NCBI GenBank assembly: GCA_003220225.1
Contig: QHRU01000039.1
Location: 57,128-121,127 of the forward strand
Reading direction: 5' to 3'
Length of the DNA: 64,000 bases
Origin: Candidatus Rokuibacteriota bacterium
Lineage (GTDB): Bacteria > Methylomirabilota > Methylomirabilia > Rokubacteriales > CSP1-6
In this document: positions 36,241 through 45,015 of the stretch, one piece after another
How positions within the stretch are numbered: position 1 is the stretch's first letter
Layout: every line of letters begins with the position of its first letter
Notes under the pieces: model-generated
The model's database searches: none
Seen by the model: only the letters and a program-made list of their open reading frames with translations
What the model was told of the DNA's origin: nothing
Position numbers and translations under genes: made by a program

Positions 36241-36803
36241 GCTGGCGGGCCTCGTGGCAACGTCGGCGGTATGGAAACGGGGGAATACGGTTCCTTCAGT
36301 CTGCACGCTGGCAGGAGCAGTTACGAGACGCCCTGGGTGTGGTCCTCGTGCTCTTCCTGGCCGGTCAGGCGGTGATGGCGGCGGCATCGCCCGAATCGCT
36401 GGCGTCTCGCTACGTGATCGAGCCGCCATCGGTGGCGATCTTGCCGGTGCTCGGGATGGCTGTGTTGCTCGGAGGCGCCGTCCTTCTCGTGGTGGCTCAG
36501 CTCGAGCTCGGCGCATCGTGGCGGATCGGAATCGAGCAAGGAGCGCGTCCGGGCCTGGTCACGAGCGGCGTGTACCGCTTCTGTCGCAATCCGATCTTCT
36601 TCGCCATCCTGATCGTGCTCACCGGCTACACGCTCCTGCTGCCGACCCGGCTGTCGCTCGTCCTCCTGGTCTCCGCTTTCGTCGGGATGCGGCTGCAAGT
36701 CCTGACGGAGGAGGCCTACCTCTCGAAGGCCTACGGCGCCACCTACCGCGAGTACGCGCGCGGTGTGGGGCGCTTCCTGCCCGGAATAGGACGGCTTCGA
36801 TGA
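36235..36803 (+). pseudogene. ICMT-like membrane methyltransferase, N-terminally truncated and fused
   Basis: From about 36235 the frame of the amidohydrolase tail continues as WRASWQRRRYGNGGIRFLQS and several membrane helices. It ends with the isoprenylcysteine methyltransferase-like core: LGASWRIGIE, LVTSGVYRFCRNPIFF and EEAYLSKAYGATYREYARG. These residues bind SAM in the family. The usual first membrane helix is missing, so the gene seems joined to the amidohydrolase by a deletion. An internal start might still yield a protein of about 140 residues. Confidence 0.65.
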
Positions 36804-36885
36804 CCGTCGAGCGCGGCGAGACGAAGCCCTGACGCCAGATCCGCATTGACGCTGCGCCGCGGGAGCGCTAACGATAGAAGACCGG

Positions 36886-38064
36886 ATGAGCGGATCAACG
36901 CCGGTCACGTTGCTCGAGGTCGTCCGCCAGCTCCTATCGGTCGCCCGCGAGGTGAGTGGCGCCGACGGCGTGACCTTCGTCCTCCGCGACGGCGACCAGT
37001 GCGCCTTCGCCGACGAGAGCGCCATCGCCCCGCTCTGGAAGGGCCGCCGCGTCCCGATGGCCACCTGCCTCGCCGGCTGGGTGATGCTGAACGCGCAGGC
37101 GGTCGCGCTCGAGGACATCTACGCCGATCCGCGGATCTCCGCCGACGCCTATCGCCCCACGTTCGTCCAGAGCCTCGTCGTGGTGCCGGTGCGGCGTGAG
37201 GCGCCCGTGGCCGCGATCGGCGCCTACTGGGCGAGTCGGCATCGTGCCGACGAGCGCGAGGTCGCGCGGCTGCAGTCCATCGCGGACGCCGCGGCGCTGG
37301 CGCTGGAGAGCGTGAGCCTGCGCGAGAGTCTGCGGCAGGCCGAGAGGGCCAACCGCACCAAGGACGAGTTCCTCGCGGCGCTCTCGCACGAGCTGCGGAC
37401 GCCCCTCACGGCCATCGTCGGCTGGGCCAAGATGTTGAGGTCCGGCCGCGTGGACGCGGACACGACGCGCCGCGCGGTCGAGGTCATCGAGCGCAACGCC
37501 GACGCCCAGCGGCGGCTCGTCGGCGACCTGCTGGACGTCACTCACGCCATCACCGGCAAGATCGTGCTGGAGCTCTCGAACGTCGACCTCGTGCGCGTGG
37601 TGCAGAGCGTGCTGGAATCGGCGGCGCCGGCCATCGAGGCCAAGCGGCACGTCCTGACCGTCAGCTTCCCCACCGACGCGGTGGTCCGCGGCGACGCCGA
37701 GCGGCTTGCCCAGGTCGCGTCGAACCTCGTGTCCAACGCCGTGAAGTTCACGCCTGCCGGCGGCAGCGTCGAGGTGCGGCTGGCCCGGACCGGACACGCG
37801 GTGACGCTGGTCGTCTCGGATTCCGGCGTCGGCATCGCGCCCGACGTCCTGCCGCACGTCTTCGAGCGTTTCCGCGAGGCCGACGGCGGCGTCCCGCGGA
37901 AGTACTCGGGGCTCGGCGTCGGGCTGGCGATCGTCCGCCACCTCGTCGAGCTGCATCGTGGCCGGGTGCGAGCCGAGAGCGCCGGCGAGGGCCGTGGCTC
38001 GACCTTCAGCGTCGAGGTGCCGATCGGGACGATCGTACCCAGAGAAGGCGCCACCATCTCCTGA
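36886..38064 (+). CDS. GAF-domain sensor histidine kinase (soluble)
   Basis: A 392-residue cytoplasmic kinase: GAF domain (about residues 10-145, with CLAGWVMLNAQAVALEDIYAD typical of GAF), HisKA (phospho-His in ALSHELRTPLTAIVGW at about 168), and HATPase ([32 protein letters not shown]). There is no membrane segment and no adjacent response regulator; the receiver-like gene at 38640 is the nearest candidate partner. The start is ATG at 36886. Confidence 0.92.
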   Translation: MSGSTPVTLLEVVRQLLSVAREVSGADGVTFVLRDGDQCAFADESAIAPLWKGRRVPMATCLAGWVMLNAQAVALEDIYADPRISADAYRPTFVQSLVVVPVRREAPVAAIGAYWASRHRADEREVARLQSIADAAALALESVSLRESLRQAERANRTKDEFLAALSHELRTPLTAIVGWAKMLRSGRVDADTTRRAVEVIERNADAQRRLVGDLLDVTHAITGKIVLELSNVDLVRVVQSVLESAAPAIEAKRHVLTVSFPTDAVVRGDAERLAQVASNLVSNAVKFTPAGGSVEVRLARTGHAVTLVVSDSGVGIAPDVLPHVFERFREADGGVPRKYSGLGVGLAIVRHLVELHRGRVRAESAGEGRGSTFSVEVPIGTIVPREGATIS

Positions 38065-38098
38065 TCGGCTCGCCCCGCGTGTTACAATTCACGACGTT

Positions 38099-38647
38099 AT
38101 GGCGATTCTGAAGGTCGCGCGGCTCGGTCATCCGGTGCTGCGCCAGCAGGCCGAACCCGTAGCTCCCGCCGACATCCGCTCGGCCCACGTCCAGCAGTTG
38201 ATCGACGACATGATCGAGACCATGCACGAGTACGACGGCGCCGGGCTGGCCGCCAACCAGGTGCACGTGCCGCGGCGGATCGCGGTGATCGAGGTCGGCA
38301 AGAATCCCCGCTATCCCGACGCGTCGGAGATCCCGCTGACCGTCGTGATCAACCCCGTCGTCACCCCGCTCACCGAGGAGACGGAGGACGGTTGGGAGGG
38401 ATGCCTCTCCGTGCCCGACATGCGGGGCGTGGTGCCGCGCTTCACGGGGGTGCGGCTGGAGTGCCTCGACCGCGAGGGCAAGGCCGTCGACCTCGTCGCC
38501 AAGGAGTTCTTCGCCCGCGTGCTCCAGCACGAGACCGACCACCTCAACGGCATCGTCTACGTGGACCGGATCCGCGACATGCGCACGTTCAGCCACATCG
38601 CGGAGTGGCAGCGCTACTGGCTTGGCATCCGCGAGCAGAGTGACTAG
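38099..38647 (+). CDS. def: Peptide deformylase
   Basis: A 182-residue metalloenzyme that removes the formyl group from nascent proteins. All three motifs are present: GAGLAANQ (48-54), EGCLS (100-104, metal ligand Cys102) and QHETDHLNG (metal ligands His144 and His148, catalytic Glu145). It heads a run of genes with overlapping starts and stops; the next gene begins inside its last codons. No fmt gene is adjacent, unlike the common arrangement. Confidence 0.95.
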   Translation: MAILKVARLGHPVLRQQAEPVAPADIRSAHVQQLIDDMIETMHEYDGAGLAANQVHVPRRIAVIEVGKNPRYPDASEIPLTVVINPVVTPLTEETEDGWEGCLSVPDMRGVVPRFTGVRLECLDREGKAVDLVAKEFFARVLQHETDHLNGIVYVDRIRDMRTFSHIAEWQRYWLGIREQSD

Positions 38648-39035
38648 CACCGGCTCGAGAGAAGCCCACCCCGGCTCGCAGCCCGCGACCGCGCGCGTGG
38701 TGGCCGTCGTTTCCGACCTCTTCTTCGTCGCGCGCATCCGCGAAGTCGCCCGGCTCGCCGGCGTACCGCTCGTCTTCGCCCGCTCCAACGGCGAGATCGA
38801 CGCGGCCCTGGCCGAGGGCGCGCGGCTCGTGCTCCTCGACCTCACCGGCAACTTCGACTACGCGGAGATCTTCACGGCGCTCGAGCGCGCGACGCCCCCG
38901 CCGCCGGTGCTCGCCTACACGACCCACGCGCTGGCCAGGCAGACGCAGCCGTGGCACGCGCGCTGCGGCCGCGTGGTGACGAAGGAGACGCTGACCCAAG
39001 AATTGCCGGCCCTGCTGCGCGAGGGGATCAAGTGA
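38640..39035 (+). CDS. Receiver-like small protein
   Basis: About 131 residues from the GTG at 38640, overlapping the deformylase stop by 8 bases. After 20 variable residues it has a CheY-like alternation: VVAVVSDLFFVARIREVARL, LVLLDLTG (Asp in the phospho-acceptor position) and VLAYTTH (switch Thr). The acidic pocket and the conserved Lys are poorly preserved. It may be a pseudo-receiver. Its stop overlaps the next GTG. Confidence 0.7.
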   Translation: MTSTGSREAHPGSQPATARVVAVVSDLFFVARIREVARLAGVPLVFARSNGEIDAALAEGARLVLLDLTGNFDYAEIFTALERATPPPPVLAYTTHALARQTQPWHARCGRVVTKETLTQELPALLREGIK

Positions 39036-39691
39036 CCTCCGAAGAGTTCGTCGCCGCACTCGACGCCGAGAACCAGGCCCGGCTGCGCGCGCTCGAGCCC
39101 GACGCCACGCTGACCCCCGAGGTGAAGGGCCCGCTCAACGTCCCCAACCTCTTGAAGGTCGCGCTCCGCAACGAGGCAGAGGCCACGCTGATCGCCGCCC
39201 GCTGGCTGGTGACGTCCAGCGACCTCAAGCTGATGCTGTCGCTGGCGCGCCAGGCCGCCGACGAGGCCAAGCACTACGAGCTGGTGGCGGCGCGGCTCAC
39301 GCAGCTCGGGTTCGACGCCGACACGTTCAGTCCGCTCGCCGGCGGGGTCGGCCCGCTGACGACATACCTCGAGACGCTGACGGCGGACGTGGAGCGCGTG
39401 GCGGCCGGCCAGTTCACGCGCGAGGCGATCGCGATCGTCAAGAACCGCCAGTTCATCGAGTTCTGCGAGCGGGTGGGGGACAAGGAGACGGCGGCGCTCT
39501 ACCGCGACGTCATCGAGCCCGACGAGCGCCATCACCACGAGCTGGGCCGCCGGACACTCTTGAGATTGGCGACGACTCCCGAGGCGCAGGCGGCGGCGCA
39601 GCGTGCCGCGCGGCGCACGCTGGAGCTGGCCGACGAGCTGCAGAAGAAGGCGCTCGCGACGGCCGGCATCCACCACGCGCCGGGGTGCTGA
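39032..39691 (+). CDS. Ferritin-like domain protein
   Basis: A 219-residue all-helical protein with di-iron-type residues on four helices: NEAEATLIAARW, DEAKHYELVA (E-x2-H), EFCERVGDKETAALYRDV and IEPDERHHHELG (E-x2-H). This fits the ferritin-like superfamily (rubrerythrin/MiaE-like), suggesting an iron-dependent oxygenase or storage role. GTG start at 39032 overlaps the upstream stop (GTGA), and its own stop overlaps the next ATG (TGATG). Confidence 0.78.
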   Translation: MTSEEFVAALDAENQARLRALEPDATLTPEVKGPLNVPNLLKVALRNEAEATLIAARWLVTSSDLKLMLSLARQAADEAKHYELVAARLTQLGFDADTFSPLAGGVGPLTTYLETLTADVERVAAGQFTREAIAIVKNRQFIEFCERVGDKETAALYRDVIEPDERHHHELGRRTLLRLATTPEAQAAAQRAARRTLELADELQKKALATAGIHHAPGC

Positions 39692-40512
39692 TGGACGCGC
39701 TCGATCCCTTTCGCGAGCTGGCGCGCACGCAGGACGAGCGCATCGACCTCACGCGCGCGGCGCTGGCCGTCGCGCGGATCGAGCACCCCGACCTCGACGT
39801 CGACGGCGAGGTGGCGCGGCTCGACTCGCTGGCGGCGCGCTCGGGCGCGGCCGGATCGCGCGGGCCCCAGGCCGCGCTCGACCGCCTCGTCGCGTTCCTG
39901 TTCGATGAGGAGGGCTTCCGCGGCAACGACAAGGAGTACTACGACCCGCGCAACTCGTGCCTCAACGACGTGCTCGATCGGCGGCTCGGCATTCCGATCA
40001 CGCTCTCGGTGCTGACCATCGAGATCGGCCGGCGCGTGGGCGTGGAGGTCGACGGCGTCGGGCTGCCGGGCCACTTCATCGTCGGCGCCCGGCTGGCCGG
40101 GCGGCGCGTGTTCCTCGATCCGTTCGACGGCGGCGCGATCCTGACGCCCGAGCGCGCCGAGGAGATCGCCGCCCGCGCGGTCGGGCGGCCCGTCAAGCTC
40201 GAGGAGGCGCACTGGGCGCCGTGCAGCAAGCACCAGATCGTCGTCCGCATGCTCCGCAACCTCAAGAGCATCTACGCCAAGCGCCAGGACTGGGATCGCG
40301 CGCTCGGCGTGGTGGACCGGCTGCTCGTGCTGGACGCCGGCTCGGGCATTCACCAGCGCGACCGCGGCACGGTGCTCGTCCGGATGGGCCGGCTGCACGA
40401 CGGCGCGAAGGAATGGGAGCGCTATCTCACGCGCTTTCCGGGCGCACCCGACGCCGACGGGTTTCGGGATGAGCTGCGCAAGGTTCGTCAGCAGCTGGGG
40501 TCCAGGAACTGA
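39691..40512 (+). CDS. SirB1-like transglutaminase-fold protein with TPR tail
   Basis: A 273-residue protein of the SirB1 / transglutaminase-like family: LVAFLFDEEGFRGNDKEYYDPRNSCLNDVLDRRLGIP (recognised by NSCLNDVL, with the Cys where the transglutaminase nucleophile lies), LPGHFIV (His) and FLDPFDGG (Asp). The C-terminal ~90 residues are TPR-like helices (KRQDWDRALGVVDRLL...). ATG at 39691 inside the previous stop. Role unknown. Confidence 0.82.
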   Translation: MDALDPFRELARTQDERIDLTRAALAVARIEHPDLDVDGEVARLDSLAARSGAAGSRGPQAALDRLVAFLFDEEGFRGNDKEYYDPRNSCLNDVLDRRLGIPITLSVLTIEIGRRVGVEVDGVGLPGHFIVGARLAGRRVFLDPFDGGAILTPERAEEIAARAVGRPVKLEEAHWAPCSKHQIVVRMLRNLKSIYAKRQDWDRALGVVDRLLVLDAGSGIHQRDRGTVLVRMGRLHDGAKEWERYLTRFPGAPDADGFRDELRKVRQQLGSRN

Positions 40513-41789
40513 TGCGTAGAACGGTCGCCTGGCTCGTCATCCTGAGCCTGCTGCTGCCCGCGTGCGCGAGCCGGAACGTGCCGCCGATCGGCGCCGAGGG
40601 TCAGGCGTTCAAGCCCGAGTCCGACGAGCGCGCGCTCTGGGCCAAGGCCGAGAAGGAAGAGGAAGCGCTCCTCAAGAAGGCTAAGGTCTACGACGACCCG
40701 ATGCTCGACGAGTACCTGGCGCGGATCGGCGACCGGCTGACGCCGGACCAGGTGCGCGAGGCCGGCGGCCCCGGCTTCAAGTTCGGCGTCATCCGCGACC
40801 CGACCCTGAACGCCTTCGCGCTGCCGAACGGTCACATCTACGTGCACACGGGGCTGCTGAGCCGGCTCGACAACGAGTCGCAGCTGGCGATGATCGTCGG
40901 CCACGAGATGACGCACGTGACCCATCGCCACGCGCTCTCGTTCCAGCGCGACGTCCAGACCAAGCAGATCCTTTACACGGTGGCCGCGGTCGCCGCCTCG
41001 ATCGGCGTGGCCGCCGTCGCCGGCTCGCGCGCGCAGAAGGGCGACTACATCGGCGCCGCCGTCATCGGCCAGACGGCCAATGCGATCCTCGGCCTCGGCC
41101 TGGCGCTGACGGCCATGGCCGCCATCAACGGCTACGGGCGCGACCTCGAGCGCGACGCCGACAACGGCGGCATGGAGAACCTCGTGCGCGCCGGCTACGA
41201 CCCCAAGGAGGCGCCGAAAGTCTTCGCGCTGCTGCGCTCGGAGTCCAAGGACCGCGGCTCGCTCGAGACGTTCTTCTTCGGCAGCCATCCCAAGCTCACC
41301 GAGCGTATCGAGACGACCGAAGGGCTGCTGAAGACGAAGTACGCTGAGGCCGCCGCGGCGCCCACCACGGTCCGCGACACGGAGGACTTCCAGCTCCGGA
41401 TGCGCTCGGTGGTGCGCGAGAACGCCTACGAGGACATCCGCGCCGGCCGCTTCCCGGTGGCCCAGCGCCAGCTCGACCGCGTGCTGGCCATCACGCCCAA
41501 GGACTCGATCGCCCACACCTACTACGGCGACCTGCACCGCCTGCAGGCGCAGCGCGCGCGCGAGGCGGACAGGAAGGCCGAGCACGCGCGGCTGGCGCTG
41601 GCGTCCTACGAGAAGGCCGTCGAGCTCGACGAGACGGCGCCGGAGCCCCACCGCCAGCTGGGCTTCCTCTATTACCAGCAGAAGGACAACGCCCGGGCGA
41701 AGGCGGCGTTCGAGAAATACCTCGCGCTCAAGCCCACCGCTCCCGACGCCAAGCGGATCAAGGAGTACCTGGTCGAGCTGGACCGCTGA
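40512..41789 (+). CDS. M48 family metalloprotease lipoprotein with TPR repeats
   Basis: A 425-residue lipoprotein (lipobox LLPAC, Cys18) resembling BepA/YfgC-type periplasmic proteases. The zinc site is HEMTH (131-135) with a later Glu in RDLERDADNGG. From about residue 290 to the end are TPR-like helices. BepA-like proteins take part in outer-membrane protein quality control. The start overlaps the previous stop (TGATG). Confidence 0.9.
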   Translation: MRRTVAWLVILSLLLPACASRNVPPIGAEGQAFKPESDERALWAKAEKEEEALLKKAKVYDDPMLDEYLARIGDRLTPDQVREAGGPGFKFGVIRDPTLNAFALPNGHIYVHTGLLSRLDNESQLAMIVGHEMTHVTHRHALSFQRDVQTKQILYTVAAVAASIGVAAVAGSRAQKGDYIGAAVIGQTANAILGLGLALTAMAAINGYGRDLERDADNGGMENLVRAGYDPKEAPKVFALLRSESKDRGSLETFFFGSHPKLTERIETTEGLLKTKYAEAAAAPTTVRDTEDFQLRMRSVVRENAYEDIRAGRFPVAQRQLDRVLAITPKDSIAHTYYGDLHRLQAQRAREADRKAEHARLALASYEKAVELDETAPEPHRQLGFLYYQQKDNARAKAAFEKYLALKPTAPDAKRIKEYLVELDR

Positions 41790-41804
41790 GCGCTCGCGCC
41801 GACG

Positions 41805-42251
41805 ATGGAAGCCGCGACCGCTGACGTCATCTCCACCGCGGTGGCGCCGATCGTCATGGTCTCGGCGGGCGGGCTGCTGTTCATCGGGATCCAGACGAAG
41901 AACCTGCACCTGGCCGATCGCATCCGCGATCTCACGCGCGAGTACCGCGCCGCGGGCGGATCCGACGGGGCCGTTCGGCGCGAGGCCATCCGGGCGCAGA
42001 TCGCGCTCTTCGAAAAACGCCTGCGGACGAGCCAGCACGCGCTCGAGTCGATCTACCTCGCGATCTTCTGCTTCGTGGCCACCGCGATGCTGCTCGCGGC
42101 GGCGCCGTGGCTCGGCCGGGCGACGATGGTGGGTGCCGGCGTCGTGTTCACGGCCGGCATCGTGCTCGTCCTTGCCGCCATCGTGCTGGAATTCCTGGAG
42201 ATGCGCGCCGGCCTGGAGACCGTGGCCATCGAGCTGCGCTCGCTGAAGTAG
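41805..42251 (+). CDS. DUF2721 family membrane protein
   Basis: A 148-residue protein with three membrane helices: an N-terminal one (VAPIVMVSAGGLLFIGIQT) and two near the C-terminus (YLAIFCFVATAMLLAAAP, VVFTAGIVLVLAAIVLEFLEM), separated by a basic cytoplasmic helix. This is the DUF2721 pattern. Function unknown. It follows the protease gene by 15 bases. Confidence 0.8.
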   Translation: MEAATADVISTAVAPIVMVSAGGLLFIGIQTKNLHLADRIRDLTREYRAAGGSDGAVRREAIRAQIALFEKRLRTSQHALESIYLAIFCFVATAMLLAAAPWLGRATMVGAGVVFTAGIVLVLAAIVLEFLEMRAGLETVAIELRSLK

Positions 42252-42303
42252 CGGCGCGTTTTATACCTTTCGGGTCCCGGGGAGCGGCTCATAGAATAAC
42301 AGC

Positions 42304-44880
42304 ATGAAAAAAGCGCTGATCTGCGTGCTGGCGACGATCCTCGTCGTCGCGGTCGGGTTCTACGTCGTCGTCGTCCGACCGCTCGTCTCTCCGGCCGCGC
42401 AGACGTTCGCGGCGGAGGCGGCGCTCGCGACGCCCGATCTGATTCTCCTGGCCGCGGTCAACGTGCGGCAGGCGGTCTTTCTCGAGCGCTGGTACCTCGG
42501 CGCACCCGCCGTTGCCACCGGCACCTCGCGCGCGGTGCGCCCGCCGGCCGAGCGCACGATCCTCGAGCATCTGGCGGCCGCCCGTGTGGACATGCGGCGC
42601 GACGTCGAGCACGTGCTCTACGGGCTCTATCCCGCGACCGAGCAAGGCGTGCGCCACGCCCTCGTCATCGTGGGCCAGTTCGACGCCCCGAGCATCGAGC
42701 AGTACGTCGCGCGCGACCTCCGTGGGACGGCCCGCCCGGACGGTGGCCGAACCTCGTACGAAGTGCGCCGCGTCGACCCGGACCGCTGTGAGAGCGTCAC
42801 GACGTGGATGATCACCGTCGATCCGCGCTGGATCTTGATCAGCGATGCGGCGGCGCACGCGACGCTGCTGCCTCGCCTGACGCAGATACCGGCGGCCGAC
42901 GAAGCCGAGCTGGCGTGGTGGCAGCCGCTGGCGCACTCGGACGTGCTCAGCATCGGCATGTGGCGTCCCCGTGACGCGCACAAGACGGTCACCACGCCGA
43001 CGTTGCAAGCCTCCGCCCAGGCGGCGATCGCCCAGGCCGCCGACGTCGAGCATCTCTACCTCGGTCTCGGGGCGAAGACCGTGCCGCCCTCTGGACGACT
43101 GCGCCTCGTCCTGGACGCGGCGGACGCCCCGCGACTGCGACAGAAGATCGAGGGCTGGGAGCGCGCAGTGCGGGAGTCCCGCGCGCGGTGGGCGCGGGTT
43201 GCGCCGAGCCTCGGCGCGCTTTTCGACAGCCTGAGCGTCAAGGAGCGTGGCAGCCGCCAGACGATCGAGTTCACCGTCGACCGGGCCCTGGCGTCGAATC
43301 TGAGCGCCGCGGTCAACGAGCTGCTCGCCGCGCTGTTCTCGGGTTTCGGCGCCGAGCGCCGGCCGAGCCCCGCCACTGCGGGCCCGCCGGCCGAACGGAT
43401 CGACTCCGATGCCACCGTCTTCGTACCGGTCACCGCCGCGTCCGCTCTCGGCCAGTACGACGCGAGCGCCACGTTCGCCGACGACGTCGACCAGGTCCAG
43501 GGACCGTTCGGCATCCGGTTGAGCGCGATGCGTATGCCGTCGGAGGGCGACGCGGGGCTGGAGCTGGAGGTCGAAGCCTTCGCCGCCGCGATCCCCAACG
43601 TGACGGGAAGCGGAGACCGGGCGCGGCTCTTCGTCGACAGCCTCACGTCGACCGGCGGCCAGGCGCTGCTGCGCGTGGAAGACTGCGGGCGCCAGCGCAG
43701 CACCATTCCCGGCCCGTTCACCGATTCCGGCGGGCGGCGTCTCCGGGCGAAGAAAGCCGTGCGGCTCGCTCCGGGCGCCGATCCTCACACGCTGGGAAGC
43801 GTCGCCGGGCGCGTGGAGCTCCGGCTCCCGACCCGCGTCGAGGTGCTGAGCGTGACGCGCCCCGCGCCCGGCGCCAAGCTGGCGAGCCACGGAGCCACGG
43901 TCACGTTCACGAAGGTGGAGGGCGGCGAGGTCGCCTATCGGATCACGGGCGTGACGGACCGCGTCCTCGACGTCCGGGCGCTCAACGCCGCCGGACGGCC
44001 GCTCGCGTCGGAGATGAAGCTCAGCGGCGATTTCCTGTTCGGCGACGGGATGGCCGCGCAGGCGCGGTACAGCGGCGTCGTGGACAAGGTCGAGGTGGCG
44101 TTCGCCGCCGAGGAGCAGACGCTGCAGTGGCCGTTCAGGCTCACGGATCTGTCGATGGCCGGCAAGCCCGCCGGCATCGTCCGGGACACCACGCCGGACT
44201 TCCGGCCATACACCGTGCAGGCCCTGCGCCGCGACGTGCCGCGCGCGAATCCCTTCGAGCTCTCCTTCGACCGCGCGCAGGCGTTTTTCACCACCAGGCT
44301 CGACTTCACCCTGCGCAGCCCGGCCCTGCCCAACTTCGAGCGCGCCTTCACCGTCGGGCGCCTTCAGCTCCAGCGCGTCGAATTGAAGGACGGCACGACG
44401 CTGACGCCACCGACGGGGACGGCCGTCCGCTTCGGAACGGCGGCCAAGGACGGCGTCCTCACCAGGCCGCTCTTCGTGCTCCTGGACGCCAAGCCGTCGC
44501 CGGATGCGATCAAGGCGGTCTTCGGCGTGCTCACGATGCAGTTTCCACGAACGATCCGCACGCTGCACCTCGACGACCTGACGCCGGGCCAGCACGCCGA
44601 GGCCGGCGGCATGTCGGTGACGGTGACGGCTCGGGGCCGCCGGAGTCTCACGCTGCGGACCGACACCGGGGGGGAGCGCATCCTGTACGTCCGGCTCACC
44701 GATGCCGACGGCCGGCCCGTCGTGTCGTTCAGTCCGAACATCATGGAAACCCCGGACGGCGCATGGCGCTTCGAGCTCGCCCCGCAAGGCGCACCCGCCC
44801 ACGCGGAGGTGATCTTCGCCGACGACCTCGAGCGAAAGGACTATCCGTTTCGGTTGGAGCCGAATCCGTCCCGTCCGTAG
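42304..44880 (+). CDS. Large exported or membrane-anchored protein, unknown function
   Basis: An 858-residue protein with one N-terminal helix (ALICVLATILVVAVGFYVVVV), serving as signal or anchor. Residues 35-460 resemble DUF3352-like repeats by overall texture (an 'AVNVRQAVFLERWY' start, later 'LYLGLGAKTVPPSGRLRLVL'). Residues 480-858 are beta-rich with repeated DG-x-R-P turns. No catalytic motif is recognised. ATG at 42304. The stop lies 3 bases before a paired-hairpin repeat. Confidence 0.75.
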   Translation: MKKALICVLATILVVAVGFYVVVVRPLVSPAAQTFAAEAALATPDLILLAAVNVRQAVFLERWYLGAPAVATGTSRAVRPPAERTILEHLAAARVDMRRDVEHVLYGLYPATEQGVRHALVIVGQFDAPSIEQYVARDLRGTARPDGGRTSYEVRRVDPDRCESVTTWMITVDPRWILISDAAAHATLLPRLTQIPAADEAELAWWQPLAHSDVLSIGMWRPRDAHKTVTTPTLQASAQAAIAQAADVEHLYLGLGAKTVPPSGRLRLVLDAADAPRLRQKIEGWERAVRESRARWARVAPSLGALFDSLSVKERGSRQTIEFTVDRALASNLSAAVNELLAALFSGFGAERRPSPATAGPPAERIDSDATVFVPVTAASALGQYDASATFADDVDQVQGPFGIRLSAMRMPSEGDAGLELEVEAFAAAIPNVTGSGDRARLFVDSLTSTGGQALLRVEDCGRQRSTIPGPFTDSGGRRLRAKKAVRLAPGADPHTLGSVAGRVELRLPTRVEVLSVTRPAPGAKLASHGATVTFTKVEGGEVAYRITGVTDRVLDVRALNAAGRPLASEMKLSGDFLFGDGMAAQARYSGVVDKVEVAFAAEEQTLQWPFRLTDLSMAGKPAGIVRDTTPDFRPYTVQALRRDVPRANPFELSFDRAQAFFTTRLDFTLRSPALPNFERAFTVGRLQLQRVELKDGTTLTPPTGTAVRFGTAAKDGVLTRPLFVLLDAKPSPDAIKAVFGVLTMQFPRTIRTLHLDDLTPGQHAEAGGMSVTVTARGRRSLTLRTDTGGERILYVRLTDADGRPVVSFSPNIMETPDGAWRFELAPQGAPAHAEVIFADDLERKDYPFRLEPNPSRP

Positions 44881-44883
44881 TAA

Positions 44884-45015
44884 ATGGGGGGCCCCGAAAT
44901 GGCCCCCCATACCCCCCAACCGCTCGTCGCGCCCCGGCGAAGCCGTGGCGCGCCTCGACCCCCACACGCTCGGGGCGCCCCGGCGAAGCCGTGGCACCCC
45001 TCGATACTCCGGCTC
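44884..45015. repeat. Paired-hairpin intergenic repeat, copy 2
   Basis: Second copy of the element at 7314-7458: GGGGGGCC-CCGAAAT-GGCCCCCC, then two units each built on GCGCCCCGGCGAAGCCGTGGCG. It again lies between convergent genes and ends exactly at the minus-strand stop codon. The first hairpin unit differs in sequence from copy 1 but can form an equivalent stem. Confidence 0.8.
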
